A stretch of DNA of 64,000 nucleotides from Arthonia radiata (Eukaryota; Ascomycota; Arthoniomycetes; Arthoniales; Arthoniaceae), in the NCBI GenBank assembly GCA_002989075.1, contig PSQN01000001.1:1729153-1793152 (forward strand), read 5' to 3'. Below the pieces are notes generated by a model. The model was not told where the DNA came from. It searched no databases and saw nothing but the letters and a program-made list of their open reading frames with translations. Positions within the stretch are counted from its first letter, which is position 1, and each line of letters starts with the position of its first letter. This document shows, in pieces, positions 1 to 10,776 of the stretch. The translations under genes were made by a program, and so were the position numbers.

Positions 1-1
1 G

Positions 2-1282
2 TCATTGGTCACGCCAAGCGATGAGCACATCAATGCCGTGGAACCTGATGAAAATGGCGAGACGGCGAGGCTCTTACACCGACTTCAATTACCCGAACCT
101 CAAGAGATCCTTGCGAGTATAGGAATCAACGTCAATGATTCGCCACGCAGCTCAGCAGACTGCCCGCAATCCACCAAACACTTGTTAAGAGACTGTTCGC
201 CCTCGACAAGAAAGCTCGATGAGGGGGTTGTATTTCACAAAGCGACTGGTGGACGCCCAAATATCAAACTACTTCTGTTGGGCGTGTCAGACAGCGGGAA
301 ATCAACATTGTTCAAGCTCACAAGGTTTCTGTTCGGCGGTCCTTTCTCGGATTGGGAGTCACAGACCTTCATAGACACAGTGCGTGAAAATTTGCACGAC
401 AATCTGCTGGCGATCTTGGATGACATGAAGCGGCGCGGTATACCTTTCGCAGACGCTTCTCTCTTGAGTATGCTGGGACCGTTCCGTGCACATACGCTTC
501 TCATGCCATGGGAATTCGCGCGCGCTTGTAGACAGTTCTGGAATGACAGAGGTGTCCAGTACTGTTACCAAGAGCGGAAAAAAGAGGGTCTTAGCCTCAG
601 CAAAAATGCAGATTTTTACCTCTCGTCTGTCGAGCGATTAGCAGCTGTTGACTACATACCCTGTACTGAAGATATCATCCTCTCGAGCGCCAGAACTTCT
701 GGCATTACAAAGATGGCTTTTCCTCACTCACATTGGATAACTGGCACTACCGGCGGCACCCCTCAGACTGAGAAATGGGAGCTCTGCCAAACACCTTGGG
801 ACATTTACGACGTTGGCGGCGCGCGATCTGAACGCAGGAAATGGTGGCCATGCTTCGATTCCACAGACGTCGTTCTCTATACCATGGACGCAGCTTCCTA
901 CAATAAGGTTCTCTTTGAAGACCACGGTACGAAACGCATGGAAGAAGCTCTCTTAGTTTTTTACAATTTGGTGAACGATCCGTCTTTGGTCAGCACCACA
1001 TTCGTCGTGGTGTTCACAAACACAGACCAACTTGTTTCAAACATGCGTGAAGACCATCCACATCGGTATTATCCTGATCTTCCAGCCTACGCATCTGCCA
1101 GTGACTTCAAAGACTATCTTCAGGAGCTTGTTGTCTCTCTGAGTATGAATCTATAGAACAAGGTCCACACACATTTTATCAGCTTGGCAGGCGATTTACA
1201 AGAAACCACTGATGCCTTAGCGAACATCCTTGAAGCAATTTTGGCGATGATCAGAGCAAACGAGATCTACTCAAAAGACTGA
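2..1282 (+). pseudogene. G-protein alpha-subunit-like gene, 5' partial, with in-frame stop
   Basis: The frame is open from the window edge, so the 5' end is cut off. Heterotrimeric G-alpha features are visible: a P-loop (GVSDSGKST, residues 93-101 counted from base 5), a switch I segment starting DYIP (216), switch II DVGGAR (269-274) and a beta5 segment FTNTDQL. Key positions are changed. Aligned with G-alpha-i, the arginine finger is Ser228, the catalytic glutamine is Ala273, and the NKxD guanine motif reads NTDQ. A TAG at 1154-1156 stops the frame. The same frame then continues for 41 codons that look like the G-alpha C-terminus (VHTHF in place of IYTHF), ending at TGA 1280-1282. Too few bases lie around the stop for a normal intron. 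Probably a decayed or non-catalytic G-alpha paralog. Confidence 0.7.
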
Positions 1283-1560
1283 TGTCGATGGAACTCCGTT
1301 GGTTCCATTTTGAGCTTTCAAGATTGAGACAATCAATGGAATGATTGGCGTCTGTGACCGCCGGGCTCGCTACGAAGTGGAATAAAAAAGAAACTATGAA
1401 GCACCTCGCGCGTAGGGTGAGGAGCAGTTGGCCCCGCAACTTGGTCCTCAGAATCAGATGGCGGTGCAATTAGCTCAGTTCAGAAAGTTGCTAAGTGTGA
1501 CAAACAGCCATTGTTCGAAACACCTCTGCTCTGCACGGCTACGCAGATATTTGCGACTGC

Positions 1561-2064
1561 ATGGCCCGAAATCTTCGGGAAGACGAGGTGAAAAAAGTGG
1601 AAGAAGAGAAGGAGTTCCTGCAATACAGTACAGCACAACGAGACGCGCAGCTGTGGAATAAGTTGAGAGTGCTGAAAGATGCTTTGAGGCAATACCATTG
1701 GAAATCTCTCAACAATGATGCGGCGCTTCGACGACATTTGTATAGGGATGAGGGCCACGAGCGTAAGACCTTCGACACTGCAAATTCAGGCCAGCCCAAA
1801 CAAGGCGGTGGTTGCATGTCAGGAGCGGAAAAGATCGTAAAGGATCAGTCTAGGAGAATAGTCTTCTTGAACCGACTGCAAGAAGGCAAGAACATAGTGC
1901 TGGCGGGCGACCAGGTGGGCAGTGACGCGTACAAGCTCCTTTCCAGCACAATGCTAGAGCAATCACTCGCAGCTTCTGTCCGTCGATTGCGAGGCGTGCG
2001 CCTTGTACAGCACGTTTTCCTCTCCATTGTCGCTCAAAGGGAATTGTCCAGCTCGTTCTCTTGA
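1561..2064 (+). CDS. Hypothetical protein, helical and charged
   Basis: This frame is open from 1501, with the first ATG at 1561, giving 167 residues. The protein is rich in Glu, Lys, Arg and Leu with heptad-like spacing near the start (residues 8-60), which suggests helices or a coiled coil. I do not recognise a family. It follows the broken G-alpha gene by about 280 bases on the same strand and could be an exon of a larger gene, because the frame is blocked just upstream (TGA 1498-1500). It could also be chance coding. Codon use is not clearly gene-like. Confidence 0.25.
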   Translation: MARNLREDEVKKVEEEKEFLQYSTAQRDAQLWNKLRVLKDALRQYHWKSLNNDAALRRHLYRDEGHERKTFDTANSGQPKQGGGCMSGAEKIVKDQSRRIVFLNRLQEGKNIVLAGDQVGSDAYKLLSSTMLEQSLAASVRRLRGVRLVQHVFLSIVAQRELSSSFS

Positions 2065-2325
2065 GCGACCGCTCATTTGCTCCCTCCCATCTCCTAAAGA
2101 TTCAGTGTCTCCGCGTGTATCATATTGATCTTTTTCATGCTTGAGACGAGGCCGCGTTATCGCGTACAGATACTTGCTCAACGGTGTGGCTAGCGATTAT
2201 CAATCATGGCGGTCTCCGCTTGCAGGCGTGGAGCTAGCGGGCAGAATGAGATTGCTTCTGGAGTCTTATGTTGAGGGGGGCATTGTCTATGCTCCATTGC
2301 GGCTGATCAATCATTGCAGCGCCAT

Positions 2326-3420
2326 TCAATGGCCACAGTCCAGTCTGTGGACATGTTCTATGGTACTGTTGGTGAGAGCAGTCCTGCGCTCGTACTCAAC
2401 GACGTGCGCGGGATGCCATTGTCTCATCCCGCCTGACTGTCTAAAAGACCGCGCATGGAAACTCTGGCCTTAGCGTCGCTCTGCTCTCAATACTCACCCA
2501 AGACCCGGGGGTCTCCAAAGGTGTGCATCACGGAGATTGTAGATTAGATTATCGATGCATTGCTCTCTCATCCACGGGTACATGCCGTTGATAGCAATGC
2601 GAATGGTACGACCTTTGAGATGCTCGAAGTCCCCAGATCTGTGGTGCTCAATGCCTATGAGAAGTAGAGTATGCCATCCAGCGAGACGTGCTACGTGGTT
2701 GAATACCGGGTCGCGGGATATAACAAGAAGATCAGTCTCATTCATGAGACGCTTTCGATGAAGCTCGACTTTCTTGCGCACTTGTTTGAGATGTTGGAAA
2801 ACGGCGCCAACGAAGTTGCTTCCCAGCGAGATCTTGTCATTTTCGTGCCAAGGCACCTGACTCACAAAGCCGATGTCGAAGTATGCCTCAGTTTCCGTCC
2901 TGGTTTGGTAAGCAACATGGGGGCTACTGATACGGACCCCGGCAGTAGCAAGTTGGCGCTCAACTTTTCCGACGTCAACGTGGTCGATCTTGGCTTTCAA
3001 AAACCCAGTGAGTTGATCGCTCCACGGCGATGAGTGCGCAGCAAGCTCATCTTGACGTTTGATCGCTTCGAGCCAGCCCAAGTACTCTCTAGTGCCAGGG
3101 TTAAGCCGATGCATTTCTGTCCGAGCCTGCTCCCCACGCAGCATTCGCGACCTCACGTTTTCGGTCTGGAAAGTGCTCAGGCCATAAGCGCGACCAAGTC
3201 CTTGAATAACCCTCCCCCAGAAGACGCTGTTGTCCCGTTCACGGCCTGCTGCATTGTCCCCACGCTCCTGGCTGAATCTTTGCTCGAATTTAGCAACGTC
3301 ACCTGTCACACTCTCCGGTGCAACCTCTCGCATAACACTGTGCAGAGTGGACAATTGGCCGATGGCAGGATGTACGAGTGATCTTTTGCCTTGTAACATG
3401 GTGACTAACATGCGCGACAT
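2326..3420 (-). CDS. Hypothetical protein, two exons
   Basis: Exon 1 is complement 2498..3420, starting at Met (MSRMLVTML). An in-frame upstream Met at 3582 would add 54 low-quality residues. Exon 1 ends at a good donor (GTGAGT, intron 2441..2497, 57 nt, acceptor CTTTTAG). Exon 2 (2326..2440) adds a tail beginning QSGGMRQWHP. Total about 345 residues. Without splicing the frame stops at once inside the donor, which supports the intron. The composition is globular (alternating charged and hydrophobic, several Trp and His). No family was recognised. If the 3420 start is right, the 350 bases to the methyltransferase stop at 3771 hold no other gene that I can see. Confidence 0.5.
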
Positions 3421-3770
3421 CGTGCCGGACACAATAGGGGAGAGGACCGCCAGCCGTGCACAACGCGTGGCGCGGCAGCATCGATGCGCTACCTGACAAT
3501 CGCCGACGGGGCGTGTGTCAAGTTTGTGGTCATGCAAGGGCCGAGAGTGAAGGCCGCTGCTACGCGTCTTTATGCATGCCAATCGGTCCGTGCTTCATGC
3601 GTCCTAATGAGGAAGGTGCCACAACGTCTCAATACCTATAGGATAACGTCCAGAACAGACCACAGTACAGACCCTTTAATGCACGATGCGGGCTTAATTC
3701 AAGGGCGTAGCTCGCATTTGGGTCAAAGCCTGTCAGCTCCTTCTTGTCAAGCAGTAACGGCGGTCGTCGA

Positions 3771-4728
3771 TCACTGCACATACCCATAATACATGACCCC
3801 ATCCCTCACAACCTTCACCTTACCATCCCTCGCCCATTCCGCGAATAGCTTCTTAATCTCTTCCACAATTCGGTCATACCCAGGCGTTCCCTTTCGCGGC
3901 ACGCTGCTGTAGCTCTCCAAGCCCTCGAGGAACTCCTCCAGGTTCATTTCTCGGCTTTGATCATTCGTCAGCACATTCCATTGACCGTGTCCAAAGAAGT
4001 CCATCAGATACTGCGGGCTAAACTTGACTTCCTGAACACGGGCGGTGTAGTCAATGCCAAACTCCTGGCGGCACCTAATGAGCGCATCATGGAAACCACG
4101 CCAGTGTTGATCTGGACCCCAGCGCGGATCATCAATCTCAGATTTACTAGTTCCAGGCTCAGGCTGGCTCGCGCTACCAATACTGGAGCCTGTGAGAATG
4201 ACAATCGGTATTCCGCTTTGACCCTCAGCATTTGAGGTACGACGACCGATCCGCATGACTTCTGTGCGTGCTTTCGGACCGTCAAACCAATGGAAGGCAG
4301 CGGCCACGAATACCGCATCAACCGAATGGTCCGGCAGCGTAGTAGCTTCTGCTCTGCCGTCAACGATGCGTAAACGAGAGGACTGGAGGGCCTGCGCCAG
4401 ACTTGGTACGCTCAGTGAGAACTCGCGCATCTCCTTGTTGGGCTCTGCAGCCGTGACCTGGGCTGACGAAAACTGTGAGAGGAGCAGAGAGGTAAGGAGT
4501 CCGGTGCCGGAGCCAAGATCAAGAAGGTGTGCTATCAGCGAGAATTGTTAGATGTATTCTGCGGTAAGTAGTCTGTCCTTACCCACCGTCATCTGGGATC
4601 TTGAAATATTGGGCAGCGGTGGTCAAAGCCTCGGGTGGGTAGCCTCGCCTGTGCTTTGCGTACGACTCGATGCGCCCGCTGAATCTGTCCGTGTTGTCTT
4701 CGTCGACTGAGATCATGTCTTGCGCCAT
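3771..4728 (-). CDS. SAM-dependent methyltransferase (class I, Methyltransf_11-like)
   Basis: Two exons: complement 4587..4728 and 3771..4531, with a 55-nt intron (donor GTGGGT, acceptor GATAG); 300 residues. The splice rebuilds motif I, LDLGSGTG (residues 51-58), which binds S-adenosylmethionine. It is followed by AAEPNKEM (motif Post-I), then the segment TLPDHSVDAV and AAFHWFD, a pattern of the yeast Tmt1/Crg1-like small-molecule methyltransferase family. The start codon at 4728 gives RFSGRIESYAKHRRGYP, the usual N-terminal signature of this family. The substrate cannot be read from sequence. The call to methyltransferase is secure; the subfamily is inferred. An AT run (TATATATAT, 876-884 of kilobase 4) lies about 150 bases upstream and could be its TATA element. 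Confidence 0.85.
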
Positions 4729-5024
4729 TTGATCTGCCTAGTTGGTAGCCTACAAGGAGCTAGACAGAGTTGTGGGCTGAGTGTTGTACAGAACGCTTGG
4801 GAATCTTCTGCTGATGAGCTTTGCGAAGCTGGAAAGGAAGCTTGATCCTTGAGGATCAGCCAAGACCAGAGATGGTATATATATCGCCTTTCCCGCCTGT
4901 TGATCGCGCGGCCTGGCGGCCGGACGCCCCTGGAGGGAGCTAGTTGACGTGGACCGGGCCGGTTCATCGGATGATTATCGGCCGTAACGCCGTTTCGGTT
5001 CGTCAGTCACCTTTGCACGCCCTT
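4729..5024. promoter_or_regulatory. Intergenic: methyltransferase promoter region and tfb3 3' end
   Basis: The bases lie upstream of the methyltransferase and downstream of tfb3. A TATATATAT run at 4876-4884 is the only promoter-like element noticed; assignment to the methyltransferase is inferred from position only. Confidence 0.3.
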
Positions 5025-6056
5025 TCATCCGTTTGCTCCGACATCAGGGATATGCAGAGACGCATTATTGACACCGTTGCGTGCAGCGATCTCATCGCCC
5101 ACGAAGACTCCCAGCCCCGAGAACGCGTCCGACAAAGCGCGCTGGCAATACTCTTCGAAGTCGTACCCACCAGCTGTCACCTTGGGATCCCTGCGTTTCT
5201 CCTCGAGCATGCCCACATGGTAAGCCTCAGATGGCGCCTCTTGTCGCTGCAGGTGCACGCCCCCAAATGGTGAGTATGGCACATCCGCCTTTGGTGCTTC
5301 TTTCTGCCGCATCTTCCCACGGATAGCCATCCCCCCGCCGCTCTGTGCTTCAGCAGCTGCAAGATCGGCTTCTTGCTTTCTTGCGGCCACGCGCTCTTGC
5401 TGCACTCTTGCCATCTCGGATTCGAGCTCGTGCGCATTGCCACCTTGCGCAAGCTGCTCGCGAAATGCTCTTTGCTGTTCCTGTCGAAACTGCTCCTCTT
5501 CCTCCAACTGCCTGAGCGTTATCTGGCGATTCTGGTACTCTTGCTCGCGCTGCTCAGCAGACATGGCTGCAAGCTCCATCCGATCTTTCTTATCTTGCTC
5601 GATGTTCGCCGAAATTTGAGCAGCATGCTCTTTTCTGTACTTGTCCAATGACACTCGCGCGCCAGTGACATCTTTGCTGTTGATCAGATTGAAGGTGATG
5701 TCTTCCATGTCCTCCAGGAAGTCATTGTACTCCTTGAGATCGCTATAATCATCCTGACGCATGCGAATGAGGTCGTTGACCTCTCTCCGAATCTCAATCT
5801 CACGCTCAACCTTGACATCTTCAAAGGTCTGCTCTCGAAAGCGTGCTTTGCGTAGAGTGCGCTTGCAGCCCGCGATAGGGCATGGCGCGGGTCCGTGTCC
5901 GAAGATGCGCTCCACGCATGATTCACACATCCGATGCCAGCATTCTGGGTTGACCTTGAGCTTCATGGTGGGGTTCAGGTAGCGGGATGATTTGCAGACG
6001 GGGCAGATGTCGTTGGCAGCGCCATGAGAAGGCTGTGAAGTCGGTTTGGGAGCCAT
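5025..6056 (-). CDS. tfb3: TFIIH/CAK assembly subunit Tfb3 (MAT1)
   Basis: Intronless, 343 residues, close to the family's usual length. The N-terminus is a C3HC4 RING finger (CPVCKSS at 18, then CWHRMCESC and CPIAGC by residue 61). Next comes the MAT1 core with long charged helices (about 65-230, rich in EREIEIR and QQE segments), then a C-terminal segment that in orthologs contacts Kin28/CDK7 and cyclin H. Known role: it tethers the CDK-activating kinase to core TFIIH for promoter opening, CTD phosphorylation and nucleotide excision repair in the nucleus. It is transcribed away from the prefoldin-like gene at 6372, sharing 315 bases of upstream sequence. Confidence 0.93.
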   Translation of the reverse strand: MAPKPTSQPSHGAANDICPVCKSSRYLNPTMKLKVNPECWHRMCESCVERIFGHGPAPCPIAGCKRTLRKARFREQTFEDVKVEREIEIRREVNDLIRMRQDDYSDLKEYNDFLEDMEDITFNLINSKDVTGARVSLDKYRKEHAAQISANIEQDKKDRMELAAMSAEQREQEYQNRQITLRQLEEEEQFRQEQQRAFREQLAQGGNAHELESEMARVQQERVAARKQEADLAAAEAQSGGGMAIRGKMRQKEAPKADVPYSPFGGVHLQRQEAPSEAYHVGMLEEKRRDPKVTAGGYDFEEYCQRALSDAFSGLGVFVGDEIAARNGVNNASLHIPDVGANG

Positions 6057-6371
6057 CCTTGCTCTATCTCACACAATGATTGTGCTTCAGTGGGAACTCA
6101 CTGGCCTGGGCGCTGCCTGAGGCTCAATGGACCTATGGTTCTATGATTTCATAGTGGAAGACATACGTGAAGCATGAGTAACAAAACCGCGGAAACTTGT
6201 GAATGCGAGAACGACGAAGAACGGATCGTGAGCTGCCTAAGCAGGTAACAACACTAGCGCGTCTCGATCTCGAACACCGTCTAAATACTTTCCTTGCTTT
6301 TGCCTCTCAATGAATTTGCCATTTTGCTCTCGGAAAGAGCGTTCGTCCGGGTCCAAAGCCTTCACGCTACC
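6057..6371. promoter_or_regulatory. Divergent promoter between tfb3 and the URI/Bud27-like gene
   Basis: The 315 bases between two outward-facing start codons must hold both promoters. No specific motif was recognised. Confidence 0.5.
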
Positions 6372-7901
6372 ATGGGTGAGCACGTTGATCGGGTAGAGGC
6401 CCAGCGAGCCCGCCTGGAAGATAACGTCGACCAACTACAAAAATCATTGCATCACTGGCAGACATGGGAGGCAGAGTACGACGCTCTACGAGAAGAACTC
6501 AATACCCTGCCTGAGGATGCTTCTGCAGATGATGTGATGCGTATGGCCAATGACTTTGGCAGCGATGTCATCACGCCCCAAGACATTGAAGAGCTTACAG
6601 GCACTACCCATTCTATCCAGCGGTCACGAGGTCAGATTGCTGCGCTCATAACACGTCGTATAGACTGGATACAGGAAAACCGCAAGTCTGCTGCAAAACA
6701 GCTGCGCAATGCTCGATTAGAGCTGGACGGTGACGATGATGATCCGCCCTTCTCGGCTCCAAAGGGAGACGCATTATCAGCCGACATAATCGAAGAATTA
6801 GATGAAGACGATCACGTACTGACCAGTAGTGTCATGACAGGGGTGGCTGAAAATGACACTTCGCCTGCTGAATCCTGCGAAGCTCATATCACTGCTGAGA
6901 ACCCGGATTCCAAGAACGAGGGCGGCGAAGACATTGCTGTACTTCCCGAGCGGAGTGAAGATAATCGACAGCACCCGATGGTGATTTCAAAGGAGCGCAA
7001 AAAGTCCGTCACGTTTTCTGAAGATGCAAAGCCACCTGCGGAGCCCTCTGTTAACCCTCGTTCCGCCAGCAATGGCGGTAACACGCCCTCCGACCTGAAA
7101 GATATCATGCGAGGGTCCTTCAGCCCCAATGCCAAGGTCTACCAACTAGGTGATGACGACCGGCCTGTCGACTTTCACACACCCCACGCTCCCACCGATG
7201 AATCACCCGAGGATGCAGCGATGAGACGTCGTATGCTTGAGTACAATATGCAAGAAGTTGGCGCTGTGGTTGCTGAGCTCGATCTAGAGGACGAGGATAG
7301 TGAAGGGGGCTTCTCTAGCGATGACGAGGAGATCAGTCTTGGGTCGACAACCGATGAGGAGGAAGACGAGTACGGAAGAACTACAAAGCGTGTTGTGACA
7401 GATGACTATAGAGACGAAATGATGAAGCTTGAGAAGAGACTGAATGCGCACGGGATGACGAACCTTGGGCCGCAGTCAGAGATGACCCATGATTATCCCA
7501 ACAAGACCAGCAGCGCTGATGACGAGTCGAGCAAACAGGCGCCAGCATCAAAGTCTGTTCGCTTTGCAAATGACCTTGACATTGCGCCCGCAAGCGAGGT
7601 CACTCTTGACAAAAAGCCTGAAGCGAAGCAAGAGCCAGTGAAGCCAATTAGCGGTGAGATCGTCGAACGCTCAGGTCAATCACGCAGCAGTGAGAGCTTG
7701 CATGAAAAGCCAGCAAAGATTTCCAAGTTCAAGCAAGCTCAATTGGCGGCGAGAAGCGCACGGCCAGCTAGAGAAGCTAACAGCACTCTTTCTTCATCTG
7801 TTGTCGAACGTCCACCATCCGGGCCTAGAACGCGAGATGGCGAGCCGAGCAGAAATATGAGTCGCTTCAAAGCTGCTCGCGCCGGCGGCGCTACTGGCTA
7901 G
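6372..7901 (+). CDS. URI/Bud27-like unconventional prefoldin (Rpb5 interactor)
   Basis: The start is the first in-frame ATG (6372); codons upstream are open but contain no ATG. It encodes 509 residues, no intron. Residues 1-120 form a prefoldin-alpha-type coiled coil (VEAQRARLEDNVDQLQ, then ITRRIDWIQENRK). The rest is acidic and disordered, with a conserved-looking block FSPNAKVYQLGDDDRP and, near the end, GEIVER and two SRFK/SKFK motifs resembling the DUF3835 region of Bud27/URI1. Known role of the family: a cytosolic chaperone that binds Rpb5 and helps assemble RNA polymerases I-III. The prefoldin fold is clear; the URI assignment rests on the C-terminal motifs. Confidence 0.72.
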   Translation: MGEHVDRVEAQRARLEDNVDQLQKSLHHWQTWEAEYDALREELNTLPEDASADDVMRMANDFGSDVITPQDIEELTGTTHSIQRSRGQIAALITRRIDWIQENRKSAAKQLRNARLELDGDDDDPPFSAPKGDALSADIIEELDEDDHVLTSSVMTGVAENDTSPAESCEAHITAENPDSKNEGGEDIAVLPERSEDNRQHPMVISKERKKSVTFSEDAKPPAEPSVNPRSASNGGNTPSDLKDIMRGSFSPNAKVYQLGDDDRPVDFHTPHAPTDESPEDAAMRRRMLEYNMQEVGAVVAELDLEDEDSEGGFSSDDEEISLGSTTDEEEDEYGRTTKRVVTDDYRDEMMKLEKRLNAHGMTNLGPQSEMTHDYPNKTSSADDESSKQAPASKSVRFANDLDIAPASEVTLDKKPEAKQEPVKPISGEIVERSGQSRSSESLHEKPAKISKFKQAQLAARSARPAREANSTLSSSVVERPPSGPRTRDGEPSRNMSRFKAARAGGATG

Positions 7902-8381
7902 CGTAGGTAAGCAGACCATACTTTGAGCAGCTCCGCGTTCCACCACGGGAGTCAATCGTTATCCATGCTGTCAAAGCTTATCGGCCTTCACTGTGGCGTG
8001 AAGCTTGAGCATTAACTCCCAGATTGATGCGGAGTCTCTCTGATGGTACACGTGAATGATCCATGCGTGCATCAATTCGTTTCGGCTCCTACAATTGTGT
8101 CTATATACTGCCGAGAATGACGGGCACATACCTTCATGACAAGTATGCTAACACTATTAGCAGGTGCGAATGTCGCGGACAGCGCATCAAGGTCAAAATG
8201 CCTGGTGAAATGACCGCAAATAGTAGACTCATCTGGCAGATGAGTGAAGACTGTGGCTAAGGCCGACGCGGACATCAAGAGAAAATGAGATCTAGCACTA
8301 AAGACGCAAGCCTCCGATGTTGCGTTGAGCATTGTCGTAGCTTCAAGAGTCCCTTTCACAGAAGTCGTGTGTACGATCATT
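7902..8381. other. Convergent intergenic region
   Basis: 480 bases between the 3' ends of the Bud27-like and GH16 genes. Only short chance frames are visible. It should carry both polyadenylation regions, but no signal was pinned down. Confidence 0.4.
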
Positions 8382-10776
8382 TCAAGAACTCGCCGAACAT
8401 CCTTCCCTTGGCGCAGCCGTGACGGTCACGAAACTCTTCACAGTCTCCCTTTCTTGCACCGTCGGCAGCACTGTGCTCCCTCCGCCACCTGCCATTCCAG
8501 TGGATACAACCACAGCACTGCTAGTCTGAAAACCTACTGGCGCAACGTTCTCCGTCATTGATGCCACACTCGTCGGAACTGTCTTCCCGCCTCCCTGGCC
8601 ACCTCCACCTGAGACCATCGCGGACGCCGGCGCCCGGATCGCTGCAAAGTTGCCAGCATGATATCTCGTACTTAACAAATCAGCTGGATTGATCGGCTCT
8701 TCCCGTTTGGCCGGTACGCCCAATCGCTTGCTGAGCCGCCGATGCAGCGTGGCATTCATGCTGTCCGCCACGGTTGTGTTCAAGCTGGGAGCTGTGGTAT
8801 TATTGCCCTGCCTAAACGTATTGTGTGTGTCAGGTATCCCATGGAATCGGCACGCCGCTCCGTGATCTCCAGTGTCACTTCCATTGTAGAACCCGACGCC
8901 TGCGCACTCCTGTGGTGAGACGTCGGAGCAGCGAGACAGACATTGTACGAGCGCTTCGTCCGGACCCCATCGGCTTTCTATAGCTGCTTCGCTACCATCA
9001 GCATTCTTCAAATGAATGACACGCACTATTGGGAGGCCGTTGACAACAGAGTCGCAGAAGATGTGAAATATGATGGCGTTCATTGCGTCGGGGTTGCCTG
9101 TCGGCAGGGGCTGCAAAGTCGAGGTCATGTCGAATGGCTGAGGTGTGGCTCTCGCTGCTGTGCTCATGGTTGACGCTGTGTCATCGATCGAAGATGAAGA
9201 TCCCGTCCGCCTTGGTGGTAGAGGTGGCGGCGCAAACAGCTCGTTGCAACGGGGCGGTGGGAGCGAGGGCGTAGGGATGAGGCGATTGGGGTTACCCGTG
9301 AGTTTGTGGGTTGAAGAAGTAAGCTTGCTAGATGATGTTACCTTTGTCGACGATGTCGGCTTCGAGTTTGAGCTGCTGACAGGCTTCACGCTTGAGCTCT
9401 TGGAACTGGAAGTCGGCTTGATAGACATGCTGATCGACGAGGGCCTGACCGAACTTGTCACAGATACCAGTCTACTTGTCCCTGTCGAGCTACTCTTGCC
9501 CATACCGACACTGGCACTCGACACACTCTTGCTCGCAATAGGGCTTACACTTTGCGTCACTGTCGTGCTCATCTTGGACGAGCTCGGACTCTGGCTGGCC
9601 TTCGGCGTCTGGAATACTTTCAGGTAATTGATATCCCAATAGGCGTCTTTGAACACGCCGGGCGTCTTGGCGACGTAGTCCTTACAACTCCCCATTGCAT
9701 CGCCTTTCTTACTCATCGCACACCCTGAAGATCCGAAAACGTTACCAGCCCAATCCCCGCAGAACGTCAGGTCGATGATAGCATGGTGCTGCCTGAACCG
9801 CTGATCGATATCGCAGCTCCCCTGAAAATTGGCCATCGGCTTGCCAAAGTCCTTCGCTGGATCCGGTGCTCCGTTTTTCACGCTGACTGGCGTAGCACTG
9901 TGCGCGAAGAACCATACTCGGATGAAGTCGCTTGTCCATTGCATGGCGTACACACCACCGCCGTTCTTATTGAAGCTGGATCCGTAAGAGGCTGAAGAGG
10001 TGTCTTGAACGATACAGCCGGATGTTGAAGCATGCGAGTTGCAATCGTTTGTCTGAAGGGTGCCGGTCTCGTTCATGCCGGCGGTCGTGCAGGTGCTGCC
10101 GGTGTGGAGGGTCGCCCAGTTGTGGGCTTGGTCGTTAACACCTTCGATGATGTCGATTTCGCCACCGTTCGCTACGTATGCGTCCGTCAGTTCATCGTGA
10201 TCAATTCGGGTGCAACAATGCGAGGACAGAAGGACCGCTCTCAACATACGCCAGTCAGGACCAAGCGTCCATATCGCAGGCCATGTGCCACATCCGAATG
10301 GCATGTGTGACAACGAGAAGACGAAGAGACCATGCGTATATGTGTGCTTGCCTTCGAGGCGCACGGAAGGTCGACCACGGGAAGAGAGCGCCACATTGTG
10401 TGTAGAGTCAGCGCGGACAATGACGCTATTCGTGCCGACTTGGACGAGGTTGGTCTTGGTAGCGTTGTCAGGATCGACGTAGCTACTGATGTCAGCACGT
10501 TCGTCCCAGACGGGGTGGGCTGCAAGCAAACTCACTCAACGAAACCATTGGTGGGGTCATTCCCCTGTTGCCGCACAATGTTAGCTAGTGCAAAGCTTCG
10601 AACGACTTCACAGCCTGAAGACTCACCGTGAAGAAGTTGAAGCATGACAAAAAGGACCCGCCTTGACAGTTCTCTACCAGAGAGTATTGCTGTGCGAGAG
10701 CCAGTCCGGCAAGCGCAAGTTGAGCGATCAAGCGCACGATCCATTGAAGTTTTGTAATAGTCTGTTGCGACGCCAT
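8382..10776 (-). CDS. Secreted GH16 endo-1,3(4)-beta-glucanase-like enzyme
   Basis: Four exons: complement 10627..10776, 10536..10564, 10250..10482 and 8382..10171; 733 residues. Splicing rebuilds the family pattern NFFTGNDPTNGFV, DYVDP and GPDWPNGGEIDIIEG. The catalytic GH16 motif ExDxxE is intact at E142, D144 and E147. Residues 1 to about 29 are a signal peptide (LIAQLALAGLALAQ). The GH16 domain runs to about residue 330. A long Ser/Thr-rich linker and a cysteine-containing C-terminal region follow, ending without a clear GPI anchor signal. It is expected to act on beta-glucans at the cell wall or outside the cell. Intron 2 ends in CAGTAG, so two acceptors three bases apart are possible; both keep frame. 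The C-terminal half is less certain than the catalytic domain. Confidence 0.85.

Noticed and set aside
1500-2064. 1561-2064 frame as a second exon of the G-alpha-like gene
   Set aside because: The G-alpha C-terminus already ends at 1282 and no family carries such an extension.
6294-6372. Extended N-terminus of the Bud27-like protein
   Set aside because: The extension begins with TTG and has no ATG; ATG 6372 begins the coiled coil.
9145-9627. 160-codon antisense frame in the GH16 linker
   Set aside because: Mirror of the Ser-rich linker codons, not a gene.
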